Shown in pieces: positions 47,342 to 60,285 of a stretch of DNA of 64,000 bases. The notes beneath the pieces are model-generated. The model had not been told where the DNA came from. It saw only the letters and a program-made list of their open reading frames with translations, and did no database searches. How positions within the stretch are numbered: position 1 is the first letter of the stretch; every line of letters starts with the position of its first letter. The DNA comes from Scytalidium lignicola (taxonomy: Eukaryota; Ascomycota; Leotiomycetes): positions 1-64,000 of the forward strand of contig NCSJ02000167.1 in NCBI GenBank assembly GCA_002812745.2, written 5' to 3'. The position numbers were made by a program, and so were the translations under genes.

Positions 47342-49168
47342 ATGGCTGTCATGAGTCATCCCGATTCAAACAACAACAACAGTTTGACGTGCGAATCGTG
47401 CTGTAAATCCTATGAGCGACGTATACATCTCACTCCTCCCCTCTCACTACTTCCTCCACTGCTAACCATCAGCCCCTAGGTGATCTGCTCATGCGCCATC
47501 GCAGGCGTTGCCAAGGCCCCAGAAAGTTGATAAACCGCCGCAAAGCCTGCAATGCATGTGTTCAAGCAAAGACAAAATGTTGCTATACCCAGCCCACCTG
47601 TTCTCGCTGTACCAAGCGAGGGACACCGTGTGTGTATGCTGCCGGTTCAACAGTCTCGGCCAGAGATCAGACAGAACAACGGATTGAGAACGACTTGCCT
47701 ATAGGAGATGCTCCCCAATCAGTACTTCAACCTTCTTTCGCCCAGAACGGGAGCCTCGCAACTATAACCGAGCCCTACGATTTTGAACTTCCTACTTGGG
47801 ATTCATCAGCTTCTCCCCCCTCGATTTCCTCTCTCTCGAATTTTGACATGGCACTGTCAGACTTAGTAAACCCTGAGATCACTCTTCTAGACTTTACTCC
47901 TACACAATCGGCTATAGCACATACAAATCCGGATTCCACGCCCTCCGACCAAGTACTCGGCGCAGATCCTCTCTCTCATGATGCGAGTCTGCTCTCATTT
48001 TCATCGGTGTCCTGGAGTATTCTACCACCTGCCCCGGTTGCATCCCCTTCGAGTGAGACTGCTAGCTCGGTAGCGACTCCTCCATCATACTCGACCTCGT
48101 GCGCCCACGTCCACTTGCTCAGTGAGTATCCTTCGTTTCTCATGAAGGATGACTCCGTTTCTCCATTTCTCCACCATTCATTCTATAGCGATGTTGTTCC
48201 TGACATTACTTTTTTGCCCCTAACCTCGATGGCAATCTGTTGCAGTAGTGGCATGCACCTTTCAGACCGTTCTTTTTTTTAGGCGGGCCATGGATGCCGA
48301 GCGGCAAAGGTTGATTGGGGTTTTTGTGAGTGCCAGTGAACCCTCAATTTTTACTTAGACTGGAAATATATATATGCTAACCTTCAAACCAGCCGTCTTA
48401 CCAGTGTATGCAACAATGGGATGCCTTGCATGCTATGCTAATTTATGAGGATTTGGAGCTGAGAGAATCTACCCGGGATGAACTTGAATCATGGAAACTT
48501 AATCCGCGGGTTAAAGGGCTCCGTTCACCATTCCTTTTGAAGGTATGGCCCTTATTCCCTTCCGCCATTTTTGTTTTGTTGTTTTACGTTGCAAGTGGCC
48601 TTATTCGACCTTCCCGAAGCATGATAGACTCACATTTGCTCCGTAGATGACACAATGCTACTCTCAGTCATATCCTGAGATTTGCAACCCTGACATCAAT
48701 GTTTTCTCCAACTCGAAGTCAATTCTAGGTTCATCCGCTACGTCGACCTGGGCCCGATGGACTAAAACGGAGACCGCAAGGAGAATGATCTTTTTGGCCA
48801 ACATGCTCAATTTCTACAGCAATCGAAATCACAGTACAGGAAATCAATTGCCGTATTATGTACCACTTGATGATGAACTTATTCTTAACATGCCGCTACC
48901 ATGCAGCCAAGCCGCGTGGTTGGCGCGTAATGAGGATGATTGGAGGTCTGCAATGCAAAACCCTCCATCATCTCCGGCCTCTCATTACTCATCCGGCTTC
49001 AATAGCCACGAAGATAAAACCCTTTCTTCGGAAACCTCTTTGAAGACAATTTTCTCCAAATTCGCTAGAGACGATATTGAAATTAAATGCGGTAAAAGCG
49101 TTGGTTTCAACGATTCCGACGAACTAAGGAGGCTCATAGTTCTATGTGCTAGTGAGCAATTTACTTGA
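47342..49168 (+). CDS. Transcription factor with C2H2-like finger and Zn2Cys6 cluster, one frameshift
   Basis: A nuclear regulator. Exons are 47342-47420, 47480-48325, 48393-48542 and 48647-49168. The first intron (59 bp) joins LTCESCCKSYERR to DLLMRHRRRC, forming a C2H2/C2HC finger. It is followed directly by CNACVQAKTKC and TC-x2-C-x6-C, a full Zn2Cys6 cluster. A Ser/Pro/Thr-rich linker leads to a helical regulatory half (YEDLELRESTRDELESW, TARRMIFLANMLNF). In exon 2 the T8 run at 48273-48280 has one T too many. With T7, SFF continues as RRAMDAERQRLIGVF and all exons agree, giving 531 residues. It lies between the SDR and GMC genes and is a candidate local regulator. Confidence 0.82.
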
Positions 49169-49739
49169 CTCCTCCGGCTTGAGGAAGCGGCACATACTAT
49201 TTTCAGGACTCAAGATGAGATCTTTGATTTTGTAGAAAATTATAGATACAAGTAAAGCTCTGTTATACTATAGAAACATATTATATAATTGTCAAATTGT
49301 ATAATATTGCTTAAACCTAAGTCTGCTGTTTCGCTGCAGGTACGATTAACTATCTTGCTTACAGGGGTTCCGTAAATGCATGATAGTTAGAGCTTAATAA
49401 TTTAGTTGATTAGAACATATAACTCACCTTAGTTAACGAATAGTTAGTAACTAGTCTAGTAGCCTTGGCCATAAGTTAGCCTAGAAACCTAATTGAGCTA
49501 CAACGGAGGACAAACCGGATTCAAAGCATTAGAATAATGTGGCAAGTGTATCACTGGAATTAATAAATATAGTGAATGCATAATTTGTAGAATTTTGCAA
49601 ACTTGTAGCTTGTTTAAGGAAAAAAATTCAATTTGATTCAACTGATTGGTTAACCAATTATACTTGTCATGACATCAAATCCTACACGATAATAACCTCG
49701 CAACTAATAATGCTGCTAGCCATTCTAGCTATCATTTAC
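49169..49739. other. Convergent intergenic stretch
   Basis: AT-rich 3' flanks of the regulator and the GMC gene. No coding sequence. Confidence 0.5.
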
Positions 49740-51787
49740 TTATGGGGAAGCCTTCGCATCTGCAATGATAACAGCTGCCGCTTTCTCGCTGATCATATAG
49801 ACGGCAGAAACAATGAAATAGCCAGGGATTGCCGGAAACACACTTGCATCTACAACACGCAGACCCGCTGTTCCTCTAACTTTGAAGTTGCTGTCCAGGA
49901 CAGCTGTAGAGTCACTGTCAGCCCCAATTCTTGCGCTACAGCATGCGTGGTGGCCCCAGGCGTCACGTCTAATAAATTCCTTTACCTCATTCTCAGTTTG
50001 CACACCTGCTCCAGGGATAACTTCGGTCCAGGTATCAGTCAAGCTAGCATTTCCATAAATCCGGCGCGCAAATTCTATTCCTTCATACACGGCTTGGACA
50101 TCATTATCGCCCCCATTTTGGAAAGAATGGAAATTGATGATAGGAGTATCTTGAGGACTATTTGAACGGAGGGAGACTATGCCAGCATCGTTTCTGCTAT
50201 GGGCCTTGAGAACAATGAATGCCATGTGTTTGGTATCTGTGAATGCTTGCGAAGAGTAACCAGGGAAGTAACCATGGAAATTTGCTGGCAGTTCAACAAC
50301 TATAACATCAGCGGTATCTGGGGCTGCAACCGATGTTTTGACGGGAATACCAAGGACGATGCCATTGCTGGAATAGATACCCGGAGAAGTGTGGTTGTTT
50401 TCCCATTGCAAAAGACACGGGTCATCTGAGGTTTGTAGTAAAGTGCATCCGTTAAACATCTCAAAATCAACTTGGGATTCAGCTATAACGGATACTTCAT
50501 AGCGGTCCTGCATGCCAGTTCCTACACCTGGAAGGTCAACAACAACCGGAATATTAAATTGTTCTAACTCTGCAGCGGAACCAACTCCACTGAGTTTCCA
50601 AAGCTGAGGTGTATTGAAAGTTCCAGCAGAAATAATAACTTCACGGGTGACGCTGACGGTTCCTTTTCCATTTGGAGCCGTAGTGCTGGTATGACGTGGA
50701 TCGGCGCTGTATAAGCTTCGGCCAGAGAGGAATTCTCCACCAGAGGCCTTTGGTACTGGCCCGCTCTGGTCAAAGACGATCTTGGTTGCCAAAGTCTCTA
50801 GGCGAACATCAAGGAAATATTTTCGAGAACCATCTGGATTGACAGCATTTACAACTTGCTCAATGAAATCACGTGGTCCAGCCCGGTCCCAACTTGGTTG
50901 CTTAACTGCTTCTGGAATTCGGAAAAGACCCTCGGTAAAATCTCGACTAGGAGTATCACTATTCACATCGGTAGTCAAATATTGTTGTAAAGTGGTGGAC
51001 ATGGCGGTTATCCCGTCGCTCACGACCGTAGCAGCTGCGTTGATGAGATTGGACATCTGAGGATCGTTGAGGAAGAGATCAACTTGCGCAAGGCTGTTCT
51101 GAAACCAGCCATTGAATCCATGTCCAGCAGTGCCGTTTGGGAGGTACAAGTTGTCTTCCAGGCGTTCCCAATACTGTAACATGGAGTCAGCGGCCCATGA
51201 CTCGTCACCAGTAACGGATACAACATTCTCCCAGTCACTTTCTTGGGGGGTAATCGTTACCATAACATTGTGCCCTGCACAACCACCGAGAGTTCCAGCA
51301 CGTGGATAGAAGATACCGAGTGGTGTAGATCCAGATGGCGGGTCTTGCCCAACATATTTGGTCCCATTTGGCAGTTGCCAAGTGTACTTTGAATCCAACT
51401 CGGCTTGGGTTTGGTTGTCATAGTGCTGAACAAAATAATCCCATTCCTGTGGAGGGAACTCGGTTGACTGAAGCGACAGGAGAGGAATTTCTTGAACTGG
51501 AGCGTTTCCCTCGTCGTCGCCAGCATCCATCAGTAGAACCTTGTAGCCGGCGAGAGCTAATCTGGCTGCCACAGGACCACCCCCAGGACCAGAACCCACG
51601 ACTACATAGTCGTAAGTGGGCAGATTGATAATGGGAGTACCAGCCCGTTTTTGTGGAAGTCCATTTGAAAGACCAGAGAGTGTCCTGTAAATAGATGGAT
51701 TAAGCATTGATATATATCTTTCACTATTACACTCTGTAAAACTCACAAAGCAAGGGCAAGTCCCTTGGTGATACCACGAGATACCAT
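49740..51787 (-). CDS. Secreted GMC oxidoreductase (aryl-alcohol/glucose oxidase-type)
   Basis: FAD-dependent alcohol or sugar oxidases and dehydrogenases of the glucose-methanol-choline family. Exons are complement 51747-51787 and 49740-51684 (intron 62 bp), 661 residues. The spliced N-terminus MVSRGITKGLALALTLSGL is a signal peptide, followed by a PQKR processing-like site. FAD binding is by YVVVGSGPGGGPVAARLA, and GMC signature 1 lies around PRAGTLGGCAGHN. Signature 2 is SAGTFNTPQLWKLSGVG. The catalytic histidine is in WGHHACC near the C-terminus, followed by GLRVVDASVFP. The gene is intact. A 130-bp internal piece (50087-50216) has an inverted copy at 25909-26038. The substrate is unknown; extracellular action is inferred. 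Confidence 0.92.
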
Positions 51788-54700
51788 AGTAGAAGGGGAT
51801 TTAGCGGAGCTAAATGAGTTATAGAAGATAAGTTTTGACCGAAGACTCTGGATGAGTCCGATTTCTCTGCTTGATTATACTGTCGAGCTCAGCTAAAGTC
51901 TGGCCTCTATTGAGGGATGTTGCCTTCAATTTATACACTGAGCCCTCGTAACGGAAGTGCACCCGTGTCGTATACTTACGTACTAACACTCTGTGCTTTC
52001 TTCTTCATGACTGATTACTTTTAATCTCTCTGTGCACTATCACCACTTAACTAGGTATTGATTATTTATCCTTGCTGATTCTTGGGCTTCTTCTAATCAC
52101 ATAGGTTTTAATCCACAGTGGTCACCAATTCTTGCCGTTATTAGATTAGTTTCTAAACATTAATATAATCATGTATTCCTAGCTTATGGCGTAGCCACTG
52201 TGGTATGGATGATATGTACACAGTCCACCTTCCTAAAGTATCATATTGCAGATAGCAGCATTAGTTAGTCGAAGAGGCTGAAATTAAATTATTTCTCTAG
52301 AATACTCCTTTTGATTTTTGCACGTGTATAGATCAAAGGTGAGGTGATGGCTGAACTAACAACTAAAGGTTTAGGTGTTTTTGCTGTATTACTGCATTGG
52401 AGCTCCCAGATTAGGCTGGATTTAAGTTAATCCGAGTTCAACCCATTAATTCAGACTCGCTTATTTAATTAAATTTAGGTTCAACGGATAGCAAGCGAAT
52501 TCGGGTGGGATCGGTTTATTGTCGGATTAGTTATTTTGCCCAATCTGGAAGGCAGTTGACTATTTGCATAGACAAAACGATCTCAATCCTTTGCTACGCT
52601 AGTTCATTTACAGTTTATTCATCAATTTATGGCACTCTTGTGATAAGGTCTAGACCACTGGATCCTGCGGAAAATAATCTATACAATAGTGTGGCACTTA
52701 TCACAGAGACTAGTACGAGCCTTCTTTAGCGGCCGAGGCCGCTAACAGTAGAATATCGAGAGTTTACTGATAATTACTGGCGTGCTCGTACAGCCAACTT
52801 CTAAAGGAAGGTTCGATTCATTTAGTAGTTTTATAAGAGACTAGTAGAAACAGTTGTATTTTTGTAATCCAAACTAAATAATAGGATATTACATCTAACC
52901 TGAGGTCTAAATTGCAGTAGTACATATACATGAAGTTGTGATCTGAGTTGATAAGAGGCTTGCTTAAGGACACCTCGTGTCTTGTCAAAATTTAGTGAGA
53001 AGTGGAGTATCTTTGAACGAATCCACCAAGTTATTTCAGATTTAACCGATAAAATCCGCAAATATAGACTAATCCGAAAATCTGGTTGCAACTCTACCTT
53101 TTAATTGTTTTATAACACGAGCCTGTTTAAGTTTAACTTGTTCGGTTTTATTCTCTGCCTAATTCGGTGGTCACCATAGCAGGCCTGGGAGTTTCTCTCC
53201 ATAGTCTGTTAGCTAGACATAAGTCTTATCCTATCTGATTAGCCGCAGATGAGATTTTTACGTACAGAGGAAGGTTTATTCAGCCCGTCGAAAATATATT
53301 ATCAAACGTGCCAAGATTGTAGGATCAAAGGATTGGACCAGGACTGCAGGGGCCTTATAAGCTCAATCGGGAATCTCAATGTTTTGTCGGAACTATAGTA
53401 CTAGGGCTTGAGCAAATCAGCACGCTCGAACTAGTATATTTGTAGTGAAGTATTTGAGGACAGTATTTCGTATAACCTTTCGTGGGGTGGACGTATAGGC
53501 ACAGACTTCTGAGAATAGTTTATTCATCTTAGACGAAGTAAGCTCCAACAGTAAATATCGGCAGAGTCGTGAAAAATCTCTTTAAGCCACAAAATCCACT
53601 TGAGCATCGCTATTATACGAGTATAGCCATTGCGTGCCAACCAGTATCCTGAGTGAGTGAGTGTGTGTGATATGTCTGCATTCTGACGCTCGAGAGGATA
53701 AGAGGTAACTAGAGTCAACTGGACGCCTCTCGGTATGCCCGACTGATGGTTTGACCTTATAAACAGCAGGAAATGTCACCGCCCGGAAAGGACCAAGAGC
53801 AGTACTGCAGAACTAAGGCCAGTCATGCCGACTTTTCCACTGGCAAGTCCACCGGCATATCCCATCTCCTGGAATCTAAGGGTGGCTGGGTGGCTTAGGC
53901 TGGCGTTCGGGTTTATGCGCGACGCAAGTACCCAGAACATCTGGATAAGATTAATTAAAGTGGAGTCATTGTCCCGAAACTTGAGATCGTGCTGTACGTG
54001 CGTAAAATAAAGTGAAGCCTAACAGATCCAATTTAGTTAGAGGATAAATACGTAGTCTAAACAATTCCAAATCAAAAATTGTAAGGCTCCGCTGTAAAAT
54101 TCCCCTGCATGTACTACCTTTTTGCAATCGCCACGGCTCTAATTTACGGCACGTATGCTTACTTATCATTCTATACAGCTAATCTATGCTTAGTCTAGCT
54201 CCAGTAGCGCGCGGCAGGGGCGGGTCATTTACCGGCACTTCAACCTTGTTTTCCATCGACTGGCCCATGCACTTCTGACTCATAAACGTGCATCGTAGCT
54301 AAATCGTAGCCGTACTGGAATTTTCTTCTAAATTTTTGAATTGCTTGGTGTGTTCCGATATCATTAGCCGTGTAAAAGATGATGCATGTATTTGAGATAG
54401 GAATTCCTCGGCTAACTATGTTGAAGCTAATTCAAAGTAGGCGCCCATGCCACATGTTATCATTGTAGTCAATCTCCTCCCATTCTACAAACTATTCAAT
54501 CAAGGCGAACCAGTTCCCTGTTAGTGCATTCAATATAAACTTAACAAATATGTTTACACATAACAATAATATTCATACAGCTAAATTTATAACTCTACAT
54601 TACAAAGTTAGGAACAAAGTCAAAATTTTGATTGACCTGCCCCAAAAGTCCAGCAAATGGTGAGCGATTTTACTAACAGATTCTCGCCATCTTAGTCTAC

Positions 54701-55367
54701 TCTTGGCAACTGGGTCTATTTTGATCCCTAGAGGGTGAAATTGAAGATAGGAGAATAGTGTTACAGTATTACACAATTGTTAAAATGCCCCACTACTCTG
54801 TCACTTTGGGGAACAATTCAGACGAACCGAGGTTCTGGTGCGATCCGAACCTTCCGAAACTCCATACAACATCAGATGAACTAGGAGGATTTACCACCTA
54901 CTCGAATAGCTAGCTGCAAGGATTAAGTACCTCATGATTATTCAGGTATAACGATACTGATAAGGTTAGATCTCCAAAAGTTGTCTAGAACACCGTTTAT
55001 GAATACTCATATTCTGGCGTGGGGTGCGGGGGCAACTATTCTAGACCGTGGATCATGTAGTGGATACAATTCACCTCTCCAATTAATCCAATTCTACTGC
55101 AATATGCTGAATAATTTTGCTGAATAATTGTGCATGGAAATTTAGGTTCTAGGCAGCACATTGGTTGGTTGATTTGAACTTCATCAGACCTGCCTTCAAG
55201 TATTTGGAATATGAAATTCGAAACTCCATCAATTCCAAATACTTGAATTGCCTACAGCTAGATTGCTCACTATAAAGTATAGCTTAACCGGATCTCATAT
55301 TATCGTAGTGCTTCAAATCACTGATTCGGATTTCTTTGGGGTTTTTGGCATAAATTCCATTAATAAG
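51788..55367. other. Long gene-free stretch (3.6 kb)
   Basis: It includes the GMC promoter at its left edge. The remainder is AT-rich without a readable gene or repeat family. An 18-bp near-palindrome (TAGCGGCC, GA, GGCCGCTA) lies at 52727-52744. Frames here are short and lack family features. It probably holds old transposon debris. Confidence 0.45.
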
Positions 55368-56759
55368 ATGAAGCTACCAATCTTAACGTTTATTCTCTCC
55401 TCATCGGTGCTTGTCTCGGCGACATCAAAATCATGTACAGATTACACCATCTCAGTATCCGTTACATCTAGCAACTACGCATTTTCTACAGCTTTTGAAG
55501 ATGACTTTCAACTAATTGATTTCTTGACTGATGCCACAAGCCGTGATAACTCATCTTTTCACCCTTTCACTGGGCAAGTGAAACAAACTGGCTCTTATTC
55601 AATTTCGGGAACTTTTTGCGCCCCAACTGGTGGTGCGAAGAAAAATACAGTATTGTTATTAAGCCATGGATTGGGATTTGATCGGAGGTAAGAATCAAAT
55701 CTTTTTCCGAAGCCTCCAATATAGGAAACAAGCGCGTTTTAGTTGACACCAAAATAGTTATTGGCACCCTGCTATTAGCCCTGAAAAATACAGCTTTGTA
55801 GACTTCGCAATTGGAAAAGGATATGCGGTATTCTATTACGACCGCCTTGGTGTAGGCGAATCTATCACGTAAGTCAGATTAATTACTGAAAGAATCAAAT
55901 TTGACATTATGGTAGCGTTTCTGGTTACGTAAACCAAGGTACAATTCAAGTGGCTATCCTGCAATCTCTTATCAAGTCCATCCGCTCTGGAAAGTACACT
56001 GGATCTGGTAAAGCTCCAGGAAAGGTTGTGCTTGTCGGTCATAGCTTTGGACGTTCCATTTCCGCAGGAGCCTTAACACTTGAGCCAGATCTTGCAGATG
56101 GTCTCGTTTTGACAGGCAAGATTTTACTTTGCAATGCTAGTGTGGAAATGATGCTAATATCATACAGGTTATAGTTACTCCGGCGTTAATGTAGCCGGAT
56201 TTATCCAGGCAACTGGTCTTCGCATTGCAGCTGTACAGCATGCAAGCAAATGGGGACATCTTGATAATGTGAACTTTAACTTTCTCATCTCTTCAAATCT
56301 GAGCTATACTAACGTCATTCAGGGTTATGTCACTGGAGTTGACCTTTATGCCAACATCAATGTGTTCGTCCTATAATTTCTAGCCTTTATTTCACACATA
56401 TATCTAACGTAAAAAATAGCTTCTTCAAAGCCAACGACTACGATCCCGCCTTTGCTGCCTACATCGACTCCACAAGATCACCGCTAGCAATTAATGAGCT
56501 TGTTTCACTCGGTCTTCTACCCCAGACACCAGTAGACTTCAGAGGACCAGCAATGGTGATCACTGGCCAGTATGATTTTGTTTTTTGCCAGTCACAATGT
56601 GATGACATCCTCAAGCCAGGAGCTGCACCCATTTTTAAGAAAGCGAGGGCTTTTGATGCCGTTAGCTATCCAGGATCAGGCCACGCGCTAAACCTAGCAA
56701 GCAACGCACAAGGCGCATTCGAAATTATTACTAATTTCCTTCAGCACAACGGTCTTTAA
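55368..56759 (+). CDS. Secreted alpha/beta hydrolase
   Basis: An esterase/lipase-fold hydrolase. Five exons (55368-55687, 55758-55868, 55916-56115, 56168-56363, 56420-56759) make 388 residues. The start at MKLPILTFILSSSVLVSA gives a signal peptide. An in-frame extension of 40 codons upstream has no ATG-proximal features and is rejected. The fold shows LLLSHGLGF (oxyanion region), FYYDRLGVGES, and the nucleophile elbow GHSFGRSIS. VITGQYDFVF carries the acid, and PGSGHALN the catalytic histidine. The third intron starts GCAAGA and ends CAG, a GC-AG intron. The others are GT-AG. No stops. The substrate is unknown. Confidence 0.88.
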
Positions 56760-58694
56760 AGGACCATCGTTATTATTAGGATTTATAGATATGAATTTTT
56801 ATGTTCAATAACTAATATGAGATATCAAAGTTTTGTTGCTTTCTCTTTTTATTTCAAATATATTATAATAAAATTGGGACGTGAAAAACGCGAACAATAT
56901 ACATAGAAGGGTATTGGTTTTGAATATAGACAGATTTTGCTTTCAATAAATATTCTTTACACGTGTTGTAGTGCTATAAGAGTGGCTAATTTTGATTCGA
57001 TAATCTCTCCTTTCTAAAGCGCCGAGATTAGATATCAACTAGTAGTGCAAATTCTATTGCTATATTTCTACGAGTGATCTTACCCAACTCGCACAATACA
57101 AAGTTAAGGCACTAGACAGAGATCTCACTAGATAGGAATTTAATTGTTAATTATATGATTGTAAAATCTATACTAATAAACGTATACTAATAAACATATA
57201 AACTGAGTTGTGACCATTTTCAACTTCGATTATATGCACCAAATTATAGTTGAAAATTTATAAGTTGAAAATCCTTATAATGGAATTTTATAATAACGAT
57301 GTTTTCAACAATTTGGATCTAAAACAATAATTGATGAACAGTACTTATTAATTTTTTTTATCAACCACGAAATTACCTAAAGTTAAATTCATATATTTGA
57401 ACTTATTTNAAAAAAACAGTAATTACGTCCATACAAACCCAACTTCATAAATAAAAGAACAGAAATGGATTTGTTTACAATAGCTTATATAAATTATTTT
57501 CATACAACTATACATCATAGTAGGCATCTCTCTTGCTCATTTCTATCTTCAAAATTTGCGATTGAGGAGTTCGTTGGCGCGATGAACCCCGGTGCTGATT
57601 GACATGCACATCGACGGCCTGACCCGACCCTGCCGAGAATACAAAGCATCTTGACAACTAACTGGGATTAGCTGGGTGGCATTTAAGCAGCCGGATTACG
57701 ACCGACTTGCACTGGGCTGTAACGCAAGTAATCTGATTATGACGATGCTGACGTTCTTTAATAACTTTTATCATTCAAATACGGCCTTCACCAAGCCATC
57801 CAACTGGTCATTTGACAATAATTTAAATGGAGACAAATACGAAAGGCTCTAGATGTATGGCTGATACTACTATCGACTTTTCAACACTATTGTTCTGTTA
57901 CGTTGTCATAAGGTCAGAAAAATACCTAAGGCAACGTTTTCTATCACAATCGATGTAGGTAGGAACTGAGCAATATTTTCTAATCCTCTCCTTCCACTTA
58001 CCCTAGCAAGAGTAATCAGCAGTGTAACAACATAGTTGTATTACAAGATAACTACCGGCCAATTATCTTTCGCCACGAATGTATGCGCACGTACCGTGGT
58101 AATATTCTTGATAAATTATTTGCAAGAAGCTCAAATGAGTATTGTATTCGGGCCCTCATCCTTATTTCCTACTAAATGGTTTCCAAATCCCGCACTTCAC
58201 AAACCCTAGAAAATATGCATCATTAAGTCAGACATAAACGAAGTTGGGAATAAGCAATGCACTAAAAGCTTTCGAGAGCACAGGATTTACAGCTAAGATG
58301 ACCCTTCATATTTGCTCCTTGCTGATTTGTCATGAATAAGCCGCGGCTAGCTATCTGAGCGCGATGTGGTGAGATCAGATGAGAGTAGACGACTGAGACC
58401 TTAACAACAGAGGCAAGGTAATGAACTTAGTACCTCCATGCGATTGATTGACGAGATTTTGTATGTGATGCTATCTCCCCTAAATACTTCATATCTCTCC
58501 ACAAATACCCTGGTTAAGTATTTATGGGGGGTAGTAATGAAAACCATGGAACCTCAACAAGGATGTGAAATTTGATCATGCGTGGCTTACACCATAGTAT
58601 CAACTTATAAAAACATACCATCTTCTTTCCCTCAACTTTCGAATATTCGTGGGACCAGGAAATAGAGAATACATCAATTGAATATCTGTTCATA
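56760..58694. other. Gene-free AT-rich stretch (1.9 kb)
   Basis: No coding frame. A single N lies at 57410. Nothing is recognisable apart from short A/T-rich repeats around 57180-57310. Confidence 0.45.
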
Positions 58695-60285
58695 GTGAGA
58701 GGTTCTCTGAAGGTCCTAGCACTGGTCTATTTTGGTCTTGCTGCTGCTCTCCCCGATGTCCTCCACAGCACTATACCCGACAAATATGAGGAAGACGATA
58801 TCATTACTTGCGATGTGTGCATCGTTGGTGGAGGTTCAGGTGGAACATACACTGCAACTCGTCTGCGCCAGCTAGGCCAGAGCGTTGTGGTTATTGAGAA
58901 GGAACCGATACTTGGTGGCCATACGAACACCTATACTGTCCCCAGTTCCGGCTTGAAGATTGACTACGCCGTTGTAGTCTTCCACAACAATTCCATAGTG
59001 AGGGACTATTTTCCCCATTACAATGTCTCGCTAGCGCTTGCTGTCACCGATTTCAGGAGTTCCACTAGCAACGTTGACTTCCGGACGGGAATTGTCGTCG
59101 ACAACTTTACTACCCCTGATCCGACAGCAGCTATCGCAACTTTCGCTACCCAACTTGAGAAATACCCTTTCCTAGCGACAGGGATAAATCTGCCGGATCC
59201 TGTTCCGGATGAGCTGCTTATTCCGTTCAAGGACTTTGTCCAGAAATATAATCTGGGTGATATGGTCCAGACAGTTATGTTCCTTGGCCAAGGACATGCA
59301 GACCTTCTTGAGCAGCCAACCCTGTACACCATGAAGCTGTTCAGTCTTGACCTTATACAGACGTTGGCTACAGGATTCATTGCTACCGCTGCACATGATA
59401 ATCACCTCATATATGATGCTGCTACAGTCGAGTATGAAAATTCATGAATTGATAATTCCCCTAAGGCAGTGAATTGAAAAATGGACCGTGTCTTGTAGTA
59501 TAATTTGAAGACGTCTGTTTAGTTGTCGATGAATTGTTCTCAGAAGATACATCTTAAAATTAGTATTCAATTAATCCTAATGACAGAGAAAGCTAACTCT
59601 GGGATACGATAGATTCACCAACGCAAACAGCCTTCTTCTTTCGTCTCACATCCTCTCAGTCCAGCGTAATTCTAACGGAACGGCTAATATCGTTGCCCAA
59701 ACTCCATCTGGAAAGAAGTTAATCAAAGCCAAGAAGATCGTTGTAGCAGTCCCACCTAATCTAAATAACTTCCAAGGCTGGGACCTCGACGATCAAGAGA
59801 AAGACGTGTTTAGCACATATCGCTATGAGGCATACTATACCGCTCTAAGCACGAATACTGGACTTCCTCTAACTTTGGACGTCACTAATATTGGGGCCGA
59901 CACGCCATTCAACCTCCCTGTTCTCCCTGGCACATATGGCTTCTCTGTTACTCAACAACCGGGGCTTGTGGATATCAAGTACGCTTCTCCTTTTGTACAA
60001 GATATCGAGACTGTCAAGTCAACCATCCTCTCGCAGTTAGGCGGGCTGCAAATTCCGGGTGTGGAACCTACACCTGATAAGCTTCAATGGAAGGCATTCA
60101 AGGCTCATGTGCCATTCTTCCAACACGTAACTGCAAATCAAATTTCGGGGGGTTTTTACAGGAGAGCTAATTCTCTGTAAGGGCATCGTGGGGTCTGGTA
60201 TACGGGTGCGGCGTGGGAAGCTCAGGACTCGAGTGCGATTTGGAGCCTCACTGAATCGTTGTTGCCGGATATTGTCCACGGGTGA
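58695..60285 (+). pseudogene. Decayed secreted FAD amine-oxidase-like protein
   Basis: The first block (58695-59447) has a signal-like N-terminus (LKVLALVYFGLAAALP), the dinucleotide motif VCIVGGGSGGTYTATRLR and IEKEPILGGHTNTY. This is the pattern of fungal flavin-containing amine oxidases related to beta-cyclopiazonate dehydrogenase. The start codon is GTG; no ATG lies in frame. A second block resumes at about 59590 (LGYDRFTNANSLLLSSHI) and runs to 60285, where LTESLLPDIVHG ends at a stop. It is broken by TAA at 60178-60180, just before WYTGAAWEAQDSSAIW. The 150 bp between the blocks cannot be joined by a clear intron. Several independent defects make a pseudogene likely. Confidence 0.65.

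Noticed and set aside
49710..50165. 151-codon plus-strand frame
   Set aside because: Antisense to the GMC oxidoreductase 3' end; its tail matches the false tail at 25.9 kb only because of the duplicated segment.
52727..52744. TAGCGGCC-GA-GGCCGCTA near-palindrome
   Set aside because: Short, single and without neighbouring gene or partner arms; could be chance.
1262..60180. Using the premature stop codons as proof of repeat-induced point mutation
   Set aside because: TAA, TAG and TGA can each arise from CAA, CAG or CGA by one C-to-T change, so the stops alone are not diagnostic.
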